From positions 22,421,676-22,485,675 of the forward strand of contig CATQJL010000316.1 in NCBI GenBank assembly GCA_958299035.1: a stretch of 64,000 nt of DNA, in the 5' to 3' direction. Position numbers and translations under genes: made by a program. The notes beneath the pieces are model-generated. The model did not search any database. It was not told the DNA's origin and saw nothing but the letters and a program-made list of their open reading frames with translations. Source of the stretch: Cylicocyclus nassatus. Taxonomy: Eukaryota; Nematoda; Chromadorea; Rhabditida; Strongylidae. Positions 1 to 11,300 of the stretch are shown here, one piece after another. Positions within the stretch are counted from its first letter, which is position 1. Each line of letters begins with the position of its first letter.

Positions 1-3000
1 CACGGATGTTGCAGGAAACACCACTGCGACATTACTTCATCAGTTCGGTGAGTCTTCGCCCATTCTAATATAAATCTTATAATCAATTCCGATTTGATCC
101 TCTTAAACTGTGCTAATTTTAATATCGGTCCAACAAGACCATTTAATCGATGTTACAGCTAGGGCTAATTTCGTTTTCTTGAGTGTTCAAATTATCTTTA
201 TTTCCTCTGTGAAAGAGTGATTCTTCCAGTTTTCTTTTGTCACTGCTCTTCATGAATCCGGCAAATGATTAGTCTTTTTGCCATTTGGGTTGAAATTCCT
301 CAAATAATCTTTTCAAACAAATATAATCACTCTTCAGTTGTTTAGGTGACAATTATCGAGTACGTTTACAAGGACAAGTCCAGCAAGGTAAACTTGTTGG
401 GGCTCAAGGGACGTTTGAGAGAAGGTTCGTTCTAGTCTAATTCAATTTACTGTCTGATTTATGGCTATTAGTCAAAATAGTCAAATGTTATTTTTCTCTT
501 TTCTAGAGGCCGCCTTACAACATTAGGTATAACTATGGCCAATACTGATATAGTGAATGAGAGTGGAGTTGTGGTTACACAGCTGCTCCGAAAGCTCACT
601 GATCGGCTTGACATCGGTGCGGAACTGTTGTACCAGTATGGAAAGCAAATTCCTGGTAAGATATTTTTTTTTAATTCTGAGAACAATTCACTTATCACCA
701 GATCGTTCCATTCATACTCTTCACTTGATAATTAGTCTACTACATGATAGTATCATAGACTTTATGTACTGACTCTCTCCTCAAATCTACCGCTGATGTT
801 AAGGTCAACAGGTTTCTATGCTGTCATACAGTGCCCGGTACACAACTCCGATTTGGACAGCTGCAGCCACCCTCGGGTCTTCAGGTAGCATTGTTGAATA
901 CTCTTATGCTCATATATGTTTTTCGGTGTTCAGGTGCTCATTTTACTTATTATCATAAGCAGACGGATAATCTTGCATTCGGGGTGGAATTCGAAAGCAA
1001 TGCTAACGTCGGCGAGGTGCCTTCTTTATTCCATGTTTAATTATTCCTTACTTCTTCTTCGATTATCTGTTTTGCACTGTTTATGTTTAGGCTGTTGGCA
1101 CCATTGCTTATCAAGCTGAACTACCAGATGAAGGTGTTACTATGCGAGCTAGTATCGACACAAATTGGTATGTTTCCTTCTTTTTCTTGGTTTTTTCAAG
1201 GCATAATCAGCTTGAACTTTGACTTCGTTCCACTTACAAGGAAGAGTTCCCAAGTCAGCTCGACCAACCCGTATGGGTCTTATATCACCGTAACGGGCTT
1301 GAAATGCTGATTCCAAATCTGCTTTCGGTTTCTGCGAAACAAATTTCCTAACGAAATTATGAGCATCTGAAAGTCCAAATTTGTCAAGTCTTAAGTGGCA
1401 TAAAATTGGCGAAAGCTGTACAGTAACATGTGAAAGTGCGTTATTTGTTGTGTATCAATTATACTGACTATAAGGGCGGAACATAGCCGGTGGAAATCGG
1501 CTAGGTGTTCTTTTAACGCTTTTGGTTAATTTTAGACCACTTTGAACATGACAAATTTAGAATTTTAAACGCTCATAACTTCTTTCGGAGAGTTGTTCCG
1601 AAAAGGAAAGCAGATTTAGAATCAGCGTTTCAAGCGCGTTACGGGAGGTATGACTTATTCGGGTTGGCCGAGCTGGCTTGGGAACTCTTCCTTTTTAGTA
1701 TCCTACTCCGACTTTCGTTGCGTACCAGCGGCGTTCAACTGTCCTCTGAGCGCAGCACGCAAACGCCGCTGGTAGGGCAGTCGCACGCCGCTGGTACGCT
1801 GTGGAACTCCGCTGGCAGGAGAATGGTACGCCGCTGGTACGCCAAGAGGGTACGCCTTCGGACCGCATGTTTACCCGATTTTTGATTACGTACTAAATGC
1901 AGCATTAATTGGTTTGAAAATTGCTATATCGTCATATTTTATGAAGCCGAAATCAGCGCAAAATTTCCTGCTATTCGATCGATGGACTTCATTGAATCGA
2001 AATCGGGGGATTGTGGGCCACCCCTACAACACCCAGCTGAGGTGTTACCGGCTTACTCATTGAGAACAACAACTCAACCTTACTTCTTTGTCAAGTGCCG
2101 AGAAGTGCTAGCTAACCACTAAATGCTGAGGCGGCCCAACCACTGCGTCGTATCCCATACGGGTACGGCTTACGCTTACAGCGTGGGCTAATGTGATGGG
2201 ACGCCGCTCGCTTGCTTGGGTTGATGGAACGCCGCTCGCCAAAAGACGGTACGCCGCTGGTAGGGCGCATTGAGGAACGCCGTCTCAGATAATCGCCGGG
2301 GGCAGGCGGTCCGCAAACTCGCGCTTTTCTGCAGGCGGTCAGCAGGATTTCGGGGCGTGGCCAAATCTTCAGCGGGCGGTATTTCCGTTTTCTGCAAGCG
2401 GGCATCAATACAAAATTTTCTGCAAGCGCTCGTCAAACAATCTCTTTCAGCGAGCGCTGGCCACACTTTCAGCAGGCGCTCGGACTCTTTTTACGCGGTT
2501 TCGGACGTACGCCGAGAAAAGATGACACTCTATGTGGCAGAGGTGCCATCGATGGTTTTATTACCCAAGTTTGGGGTACTTTCTTTCAGCGGAAAGTACC
2601 TGGGGGTTGCGCGATCCTCCACAAAGGACCGTGCGGCCCCCGAAATTTTTGCAAATTCTCGCGGAAAGTCCGCGAGAATGCGGCCACTGCGCCGCAGCTA
2701 ATCTATGAAGAAAACGCGACTGTTCTTCAAGCGTTCGTCCTTAATTTCGCCAATTTTCTTCCAAATTTCTGCAAGCGGGCCGCAAAAAATCAACGAACTA
2801 TTTTTCCGGTGCCCGCCTGCCCATGAATCGCATCGCCGCTTGCCCCCGGCGATTATCTGAGGTTGGTACGTTAAGCGCACTCCACTGGTACGCAAAGCCA
2901 TTTAGGTACGCCGCTGGTACGCAACGAAAGTCTGAGTAGTCAGGCGATTTTCCTCGTTTCGCTTGAACCATTGAGATTTTTGCACTGCTATAAGAACAGA

Positions 3001-3774
3001 GTTTTGCTTCAAACAGTGTCCACCGTTATCATACAAACGCGCAGATGATATTCAGTATAGCATTCAAATCAACATAATTTTATTCGTGAATAATGTCAAC
3101 GTGTTATGCCGAAATTTCGAATATGGTTTTTTCAGGTCCGTTGGTGGTGTATTTGAGAAAAAACTCAGCCAGCAACTACCGTTTACTCTGGCGTTGTCAG
3201 GGTTGTTCAACCATGCCAAGGTCTGTCTTTTTTACTCTTTATCCAGCCACATGGACCTTGCTGTTTTTATCTCTTCAACCTTGATTGATTCGATTTGAAT
3301 GCGTTGTTGCTTTCTCGACATTTTACATACATGCGCCTTTGTGCACTGAAAGAAACATAAATTTTTTTCTTTTTGAATTATATTATTTGAGGAAATTTGA
3401 TTCCACTTTTTGTAGCATTCTTTCTTTTGTGTTTATGTCAAACCCTACATATCGGCTACATTCTCCACCCAAGTGTTTTTATTAAATTTTTTTGCGGTGG
3501 AATGGCCTATCACAGGCTCACAATTCGAGGTACATGTTGTATCTTCAAACATGCTCGAATGCCTATCTGTACCTTTGGAAACGAATGCTGCAACGGTGAC
3601 ATTAGCTCAACTTTTCCCTTTTTACTCTATCAGCAAAACATGAGTCTATTCTCTCCGTCTTTGTTGTTTGCTACCACTATGTTTCTAGCTGTGCTCACTA
3701 TCAATGAATATAATTTAACAGCTGCCTTCTTACAGGTAGCCGGCAAGTTTGGAGTTGGACTTATAATTGGTTGA
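1..3774 (+). CDS. tomm-40: Tom40, mitochondrial import receptor subunit (3' part, eight exons)
   Basis: This is the channel-forming beta-barrel of the TOM complex in the mitochondrial outer membrane, through which nearly all nuclear-encoded mitochondrial precursors enter. Exons read from the sequence are 1-47 (open at the window edge), 346-424, 507-655, 804-884, 934-1016, 1091-1167, 3136-3220 and 3736-3774 (TGA). They join in one frame to about 212 residues of an expected 300 or so, so the N-terminal third lies outside the window. Recognisable stretches include QGQVQQGKL, the LLYQYGKQIPG segment, YSARYTTPIWTAAATLGSSG, YYHKQTDNLAFGVEFE and the C-terminal KFGVGLIIG, which matches the last strand of porin-3 family proteins. 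All junctions are GT-AG; the acceptor before 804 (TTAAG) is weak but is the only one that keeps the frame. The 1.97 kb intron 1168-3135 holds two repeats. Identification is confident; the 804 boundary is slightly less so. Confidence 0.95.
1238..1693. repeat. Foldback/MITE-like element in tomm-40 intron
   Basis: The two ends are inverted copies. AAGGAAGAGTTCCCAAG at the left reappears reversed as CTTGGGAACTCTTCCTT at the right, and the match runs about 90 bases inward, including the GCTGATTCYAAATCTGCTTTC block. The middle has no coding content. This is the layout of a non-autonomous DNA transposon; the superfamily is unassigned because no clean target duplication is visible. Confidence 0.7.
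1703..2939. repeat. GC-rich terminal-inverted-repeat element with internal CGCCGCTGGTACG repeats
   Basis: The left end CCGACTTTCGTTGCGTACC and the right end GGTACGCAACGAAAGTC are inverted copies, giving a roughly 1.24 kb element directly abutting the preceding foldback repeat. Inside, the motif CGCCGCTGGTACG and degraded forms recur many times near both ends. The middle (about 2300-2500 and 2760-2800) has a second degenerate array built on CTGCAAGCGGGC. It is far richer in GC than the surrounding intron. The open frames here are by-products of the GC-rich repeats, not genes. Confidence 0.65.
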
Positions 3775-4241
3775 GCTCATCTTGCATGGAATACAGCTCA
3801 CACTGCTGATAAGCGTTTGGGTTGTTGTTTCATTCTCAAATATGTATATCTCTCAAACTTGATATCACCCAAAAATTTTCATGATTTTTTTCGCTCATGA
3901 AGGTTTGTGTGAATTCTATTTTTACGCTGTCTGTTGATTCTTGTCATTTCATTGCATTGCGGTTATCGAAGGCCTTGTTTTGATAGAATCTTGAATCATT
4001 ACTGCTAATGTCCTCTTGTAAACAATGACAACTTTTCGTGTTGTCACTGACCCCTCTCAAAATCCCGAACTTGAGGCAATTCTGGATCATAGCTTTTAGT
4101 TTTACTACTTTTGCTGTTGTATTGAATTAATTTCCGTTGTCATTTTCACTAGGTTTCAAATTTTTGTAGCTTAGTATAGGCATTTAGGATCCAGGCAGTA
4201 TAGGTACCTCTCATCTGATGCACGTTGTTATATGTTCCCTG

Positions 4242-4559
4242 TTATAAAGTATAGAATTTTTGTTCAATGAATATTGTTGAGCGCTTTGCCTCATGTTGAG
4301 CTGAATGCGTGCTTAACATCGCTTTTCGTATACTTGTCACTAATAGAGTGATTAACGAATCCCTTGAGTTTTTCAATGGTTTATAATTATCATGCGCCTG
4401 GAATTGAACGGAAGACTTTGATTCTCCAGAATGGTGCTTAAGATTCTCAGCAATTTTCTTGACCTTTGCCGATCGCTCCACAGTCATTGCTGCAGATTTT
4501 AGATTTTGCTTCTCTATTAATTTTGTTGCGCAGTCAAAAAAATACTTATTGCAACGCAC
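4242..4559 (-). CDS. Unrecognised minus-strand ORF, 105 codons (weak candidate)
   Basis: An uninterrupted minus-strand frame starts at an ATG and encodes a basic, Lys/Ser-rich product with no domain I recognise. Its composition (few Phe/Leu runs, mixed charged residues) is more protein-like than most spurious frames in this AT-rich DNA, which is the only reason to list it. No splice signal, homologue or neighbour supports it. It may equally be chance. Confidence 0.2.
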   Translation of the reverse strand: MRCNKYFFDCATKLIEKQNLKSAAMTVERSAKVKKIAENLKHHSGESKSSVQFQAHDNYKPLKNSRDSLITLLVTSIRKAMLSTHSAQHEAKRSTIFIEQKFYTL

Positions 4560-5162
4560 ACTTCGATAATGCGTATCTGAGCGGAAGAAGTGTAGAAGAT
4601 ATCCTTATGTTTTGCTCCCAGTGTGCCTTAGTGCATGGACATATCAATCAGTGTGTGTGTGTGTTTTTTCACTTTATCTGGCTTGCTTCAGTGGATTTGC
4701 AAATACAGACTAGAACCGACGCGTTTTGAAATTTGCGCAGACCCCAGAAGGCCGTTTGCCAAAGGATTTTTCATCAACTGTTTTTCGTCATCAAACTATC
4801 ATTTAGGTTGCGGCAGAATTTTGCCTGAGTATTGAGGGTTTGTTAAGTAAGTGACTGGAGAGTTCCTAGTAAGCTACCACTCGTGCGACAGCTAGGTTCA
4901 TTCATGGTCAGTCAATCTCGCCGACACTTCCCAATCAGCGTACAGTATCAGAGGACGCTGATTGGTTGCGTTTGGAAAAAGTCGGTTAGGGCGAATTTTA
5001 ACCGATGAATTGCGCTTGGGCAGTGGCTTAGTTGGATGGAACGATAAGAAAGTTTAAGTACTTTATTTCATGATGAGTGTGGCGTAACCATTTTAAGAAG
5101 CCAGCTAGGCTTATCTGCAATATTTTTGGTGGAGATCTCCTTTTTGATTTGAGATTTCCATA

Positions 5163-5340
5163 TTAAATTAAAAAATGAATAAATTCGATGTTTGAGTTGC
5201 AATTTTTATCTTGAATTAAGCGACGTCGTTTTGGCAACCTGTTAGTATCGTCTATGAGTTTTTCTACGTTCCTGTCAGGTTTATTGCTCCGTTGACTTTT
5301 TGTAGGGTAAAACGTACTCGTTTGCTCTCCTTGCTTGACT
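5163..5340 (-). CDS. Possible terminal exon antisense to the CCDC25 promoter (weak candidate)
   Basis: On the minus strand a fair acceptor (AAACTTAG) at about 5341 is followed by an open frame of some 58 codons. It encodes a basic Arg/Lys/Asn-rich segment containing the run LPKRRRLIQDK and ends in TAA at 5163. The same frame runs on through CCDC25 exon 1 in antisense, so it would have to start at a splice site here to be real. No function can be assigned. Confidence 0.18.
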
Positions 5341-5359
5341 AAGTTTAACATTAGCATAA

Positions 5360-5365
5360 ATTCAG
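5360..5365 (+). promoter_or_regulatory. Probable spliced-leader trans-splice acceptor
   Basis: ATTCAG lies in AT-rich sequence 10 bases before the CCDC25 ATG at 5376, with no usable upstream in-frame ATG or donor. Nematode genes are commonly trans-spliced at such a site close to the start codon. Inference from motif and spacing only. Confidence 0.55.
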
Positions 5366-5375
5366 GTGTAGAAGT

Positions 5376-8300
5376 ATGGTGATTAAATTCACCTCCAACG
5401 TTGTAGATCCTCCAGTACTTCTCTATATGGGTGTGGATAAGTACGAAAATGAGGAACTTATCAAGGTAAGTTAAAAAATTCTCGATCATTAATGTGACCA
5501 AAAAATTGCAGTATGGATGGCCCGAAGACGTATGGTTTCATGTTGATAAAGTATCTTCCGCTCATGTGTATTTGCGGCTTCCTGAAGGCATGACTATCGA
5601 TACTATTCCACAGGAACTGGTTAGTTTGCTTTTTTTATCGTTAAGTGGGTTGCGCGTTCTTTAGTACATGATTTAGATAGATGACTGCTGCCAATTGGTC
5701 AAGGCAAACTCTATTGAGGGTAATAAAATGCATGACGTTGGCGTTGTTTATACTATGTGGGAAAATTTGAAGAAAACCGGTGATATGGCTGTAGGACAGG
5801 TAAACCACCTTTTATTTTGTATTAGCATAGTTTTCGATGGCAAATAATCCATTTTTAGATCGGATTTCATGATAATAGAAAAGTGAAACGAGTTGTGGTG
5901 GCTAAGAGGATCAACGAAATTGTGAATCGGCTGAACAAAACAGAAAGGAAAGCGGATATTGATTATAGGTGAGGGACTTTGTTTTCATGTTCAACCAGTT
6001 GTATTTTTGGTATTGACTGGAACAAATCGTCTTGAATATAACGGTTTGGATTATGAATCTGAGGAGATCCGTTGAGAATTTTCGCTACTTCACGTCAAGG
6101 ATTCTTAAGCATTTTATCCATTATACTCTAGTTGTTTTTACGCACAAGATAGTGCGCTCTCAGTGCTGAGATTTCGCGGTGAAATTTGCGCGTGCACAAA
6201 TCGCTACGCCGGCATCCGGTTACTCGCTCTTGCAAGATGGCGGCATTATTGGCGTGGCTATTTGTTCACACGCCAATTTTACCGCAAAAATCTCGGCACC
6301 GCAAGCACACTAAGTTAGGCGCGAAATAAACTGTACGTTTGTACGAAAACAGCCGCAAGTTGTAGATTACCATTGCTTATCGTTCTTTCCACAATCGCTG
6401 CTACTTTGCTCTGTGCCTATGGGACCCGTCATACTTTGCCGAAAAAAGCCCGAAAAAGCCCAAAAAAGCCTGAAAAAAGCCCAAAAGCGCCAGAAAGAGC
6501 CGGGACATTTCTCGCACGTTTTGGCGCTAAGGCATGTGTGTTGGCTTCACAATCGAGCCTTTTTGTCATTTTCTGTCGTCCGCATGATAAGATAATGTCA
6601 GAGTTCTACCAAAAGTTCGTTTCTACATTCCGGCTCTTTCTGGCGCTTTCCGGCTTTTTTGGGCTTTTTTGGGCTTTTTCGGGCTTTTTCGGGTTTTTTG
6701 GGCTTTTTTGGGCTTTTTCGGGCTTTTTTGGGCTTTTTCGGGCTTTTATGGGCTTTTTTGGGCTTTTTCGGGCTTTCTGGGCTTTTTTGAGCGCTTTTGG
6801 GCTTTTTTCGGCGAAGTATGACGGGTCCCTATGACCTGCGGCACGCATGGCTAACACGTAGCAACCTTCACAGCGTTTTGGAAAATTGCAGCAACGTGTT
6901 GGCAAGAACATGTTGTTGCGTGCTGCCGACACTTGCTGCATGTTGATATCATGTTAATCATACGTGCCGCAGTTCATAGACGCAAAGCAGAAGTACAGTC
7001 TGCCCCAATCCCAACCAGGCCAAAATTGGCATGGCGGGAGTGCTTCGCTAGGGTTTCGCCGCTCACCACCTGCTTCTCTGCCCTCTCTTCAATCCTTCCG
7101 CTCTCTCCGACAGCGCTGCAGCGCAGACCGCGCAAATTTACACTGACGGTTCGGCCTGATCCCAATTGGAGCAGACTGTAGCATCAGTTGTAAAAAGGAC
7201 GGACGATACTCGGGAACCTGGTTTTTGCTGTAATGTGGATATTTTTGCGCTGCTCAGTGAAGGTGGCTTAATGTGTTGTACTTTGACTGACTTCTGAAGC
7301 CATCGTCAGGAGCGCGTTTAACTGAATGTTTTTGTTCCTTTTGAACATTCTCTTATGGTCTGCAGTGACGTAATTCGTTCATTATCTGCCCCCTAATACT
7401 TCCTACTCATAGGCACCTGCACTTCGAATGCCTCTCGCTTTGAGCTTTCGTGCGTCTTTTCAGTTTTGGTTTCTGCAGCGGAGCCCAAAAACTGATTATT
7501 TTTGCACCGCTCTTTTGGAGCTTCTTTGGGAACTACTAATGAGGATCACGAAGGAAGCCGCAACTGATAAAGGTCTTCACCTCGAAACGGGATAGTGTAA
7601 AAATAAGTACGAGAATGGCATCTGTAAAAAAGAGAAGACAAGAATTGATAGCAGGATTTGGTCCCTTTCCCTACTGCGAATGCACACCGAGGACAAGATA
7701 GAGTTTACCAAAAAAAACACAAAAAGACCACAAGAAGGATCAATTTTGCCTCCGATATTCTACGGCAAAACCTCTGTTTTGCATTTCGCAACGAAGAAGG
7801 GGGGTTGAAGGTTCATTCGTCAGCATATGTACATTAATGGGACGGTTCCCGACATAAGCAAAACCTAATAACGACTGCATACAGTAATATGACCAAATCG
7901 CAATGCAACTACAGTCGCTTCATTTCATATGATCATGTGTGTCATTGCACACACAGTTTACCTTTGGTGTCCCCATCCTGGATTCGTGGGAGAAACGAGC
8001 CTTCAGGTAAGTGTTTCCAAGGTGTTCTTAGCATTTTCTTTCCTTTTTAGTTACTATTCACCTCAAATTGATGTAATCGATAACAGTCGGTAAGTCTCTT
8101 GCGTTTTTGCGAGTGCAAATCCAGGATGAGGACGCCAAAATGGACTGTGTTGCAATGGCACACATGATCATATGAAATGAAGCGACTGTAGTTAACTAAT
8201 AAATACAACTGAGAGTGTGATTACGCAGCGTCTTGATCACAAAGCAGGATAACGTTATGAACGACTAGAAACTGCCTCAGAGAATCCGGTAAGAACAACA

Positions 8301-11300
8301 TAGCAAGGAGAAACTTGTGAATTCGCAACAGAGTCGCCTGCGAGACACTTATACACAAGAACTATTAACATAATCATTTCTCAATTTGCAACTCAAGATG
8401 TGATAACGATAATGACGGGTGCCGGATTCAGCCAGACGATGTTGCCCATAACGGTGGATGCCATCACTCCCATATCGAACGTGGATCATTTCCAAGAGGT
8501 GGATAGTTGCGGCAATTGCACTCCGCATGTCGATCGACCCTCATGTGCGTCCTTCCATTACGCCTGCATATTGCTTCTGTGGTCCCGCGGCCCTGGAGAA
8601 CCTGAAATTCTATCTTGGCCCTTAAGGGAATCTTTTCAGTCTGAAGCAGCTGAGGCCTCAGCAAGGGTGGGCGGGTGGGTTCTCAGCTGACGAAAGACCG
8701 GAATGGTCATCCAAGGGCTAAGAACGCATCCTGGCTCAAACTCCGCCCCCTTCCCCCCTTATGCGTGCTTGGCCAACTGCCAGAGTACGTAGCGAAACTG
8801 CAAAACTCCATTAACCGGCGAAAAACGAGGTGCCGCCACGAGATCTAAGTGAACAACGAAACTGACGCAACACTTGCACTCTGCCCCGCCAAGATGGCGA
8901 GTGGTCCAGACGCGGCAGACGGCAACATTCGAAACAACACGAAACAGTGTAAATGGATCGAAAGAACTACCGCACACATGTTATCATCCTCAATCTCTTC
9001 TCATCTTTACACGTCGCTCCTCGAAGAGAGTCACCTCCGGACACTCGTATAGTCCTGTCCTTGTTCCGCGAGAGGGACTTGCTCCAGGCGCATCTTCATT
9101 AGGTCCCGAATGTGCAAAAATTCCGGCTTCGGCAGTTTTCCTCTGTTCACGCCTTCGTCGTTTCCTGATCGGCGCCCATTTTCTTCTTCTTCCTGTCCCA
9201 TAACTCGAATGTCCGCAACTTCGATGCAGCTTCTCTAAGTCCAGGGTGCGTCGCGGGATCTAGCTTCGTAATCGCGTCTTCCATAGGCCCGTGGTGATTC
9301 ATCTCCTTGGCGTCGTATCCTGCTAGCGCCATGTTGGCACGCTTCCCGCAAATACCGCATTCGCAAGGATGGAGACAATGTGGGAGGTCCATCGGCTCTT
9401 CAACCTCGACTCTGCAACACGAAACTTCGAGTTAGAGTTTGTGACTTTTCCAAGTCTACCCTTTTTGCTTAGCCCTTAGTTGCCCTTACAGGCATATAGT
9501 CAACATTCTGGGGCTTATAGCTGATCCGGAACGCGCTCAGGCTTATCATTCGCCCTTACCTGCTTGATAGAGGAACACTAATTTCACTTGAATCACTCCA
9601 GTTGGCTCTGTCTGGTCGCTGACCGGTTTGGAGTGTTTTGATCGAGCTTTCTTCGTGGGCACCTTCATATCCACCCGATTGCCTGAAGTCAACGGTCTCC
9701 CGTTTTGCTGTCTCTGAATGAGAATTTCTGCTTCCGCACCGGCGCATTTCTAATTTCCCTTGGTCGCTGAAGAGGACGAGGCATTTTTCTCGGTTTATTT
9801 AATGTGGTCCGCTTTACAACTTTACCGACACAGTATATTCTTGGTGCCAATATATTGGTGACGGGGCTTCTTACTGCACCGTTTGCAGTGTTGCAATGTG
9901 AGCCGGAACTAACACAACGCTAGACCTTGACATTGTGTCCGTTTGGTCTGCCTTAGCTCCATTCCTTTGCTTCCGCCAGGTCTACTGTAGGCACATGCGG
10001 CTACTTTGGCCTGTCGCAATTCCATAGCCTTTTGGGTTTTCCATGCTTGCTATGCCGTTCCCCTTGTTGGTCTGGCGGTTTCCATTCGCCCTTGCAGGGT
10101 TGACCTTCTTTACGGATCGATTAGCCGAGTGCGTGCATGATATTTGTCCCCAGCACTACCCTATTATCTCCTCCTCTTCTAACAAAGAAGGCAGCTCGGC
10201 ATCGAGGTCCGTTGTTTAATCTTAAGGTCAGACAAATGGCACCTTTGAATCTCATCAAATTGCCAGAAGCATCGTAAAATGGTGGATATTCCTGTCGCGG
10301 AATCTATTCCACATCTCCGTCTATGTCAAATCCTTCTTGCTGTGCTCTCAGCAGCAAATCCAGAGGCATAATACTGATTTGTGATCCAGAATCTGCCAGT
10401 GCTTCCCTTTTCAGGCCAAGAAACTTCACGGTTTCTAGTGTCTGGCTGCCCACTAGATCATTAGCTTTCTTCCTTACGACAGCACTGCATGCCCAGTGCC
10501 GCAGTACGGTGGAAAAAAATTCTGCACCACGCTCATCCGTGCCTTTGCCTCCTTGTGACACCTCCCTTGAAACCCTGGGGGTGCACTGGGTGCTTGAGGT
10601 TTCCTTGCAATCCCTTTTAAAATATCCAGGCTTTTTGCAGTTGTGACAGAGCAACTCTCGCTTCTTTGATCCGTTCTGCTGCATGTTCTGGTTGGGGTTT
10701 TCCTGCTCTGCATATTCTTGGTGCTCCTTTTCCGCTTTTGTTTGACTCATTTGCTCGCGCCCCTGTGTCGTTTGGCGTCCCCGCAGAAATCGTTTGGGCT
10801 TGCTCGTGGCCTCCTGCTTCAAGTGCAGTGCCACTTCCCTACTCCTCTCTATCCGCTGTGCAAGGGCCTTGAGCTTCTCATATGCTTCCTCCGCAGGAGT
10901 CTGTCCTACCTCTGTAAAGAGTTGAACGTACTCCGGCCAGTCAGTAAGTTGTGCAATCAACTCTCCGGTCCGCAAAATGGATAGCTCCCTTTCCGACGAT
11001 TCGGGGTACGCTGCCGTGGTCAGCTGTTCCAGCCTAACACAGTATTTCTGAGATACTTCCCAAGCACAGAATGTTCTTGAGGCTGATGTATGCCTCCATT
11101 CTGTTGGCAGACTCATTTTCTTTGAATTTGGCTTTCAACCCAGCTACAAATTCCTGAAAACCTCCTTCCCGAACCTTTAGAGGGAGAGTCTCTACCGCCC
11201 CGAGGTTGTCCCGCCAGTTTTGAGCATAACAAGTGGATGAGCATATCATGCCTCAAGCTCAGCCCGCCATATTTGATCATAAAAGAGCGCAAAAATTTGT

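Larger units (their letters stand above)
3775..5375. other. Intergenic region between tomm-40 and the CCDC25 orthologue
   Basis: It should contain the tomm-40 3' UTR and the promoter of the downstream gene. The spacing of about 1.6 kb is longer than usual for a nematode operon, so co-transcription is not indicated. A short hairpin CCAATCAGCGT ... ACGCTGATTGG sits near 4929-4955. Two minus-strand open frames are listed separately as weak candidates. Confidence 0.6.

Noticed and set aside
557..1310. Short ORFs in the tomm-40 region
   Set aside because: Alternative frames over exons and introns; the spliced Tom40 reading explains the region.
6373..6834. 153-codon plus-strand ORF (and its minus-strand twin)
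   Set aside because: It is produced by the GGGCTTTTT array and its mirror inside a foldback element.
8400..8690. 96-codon plus-strand ORF next to the LTR relic
   Set aside because: No family match and an open minus-strand frame over the same bases; treated as retroelement-flanking sequence.
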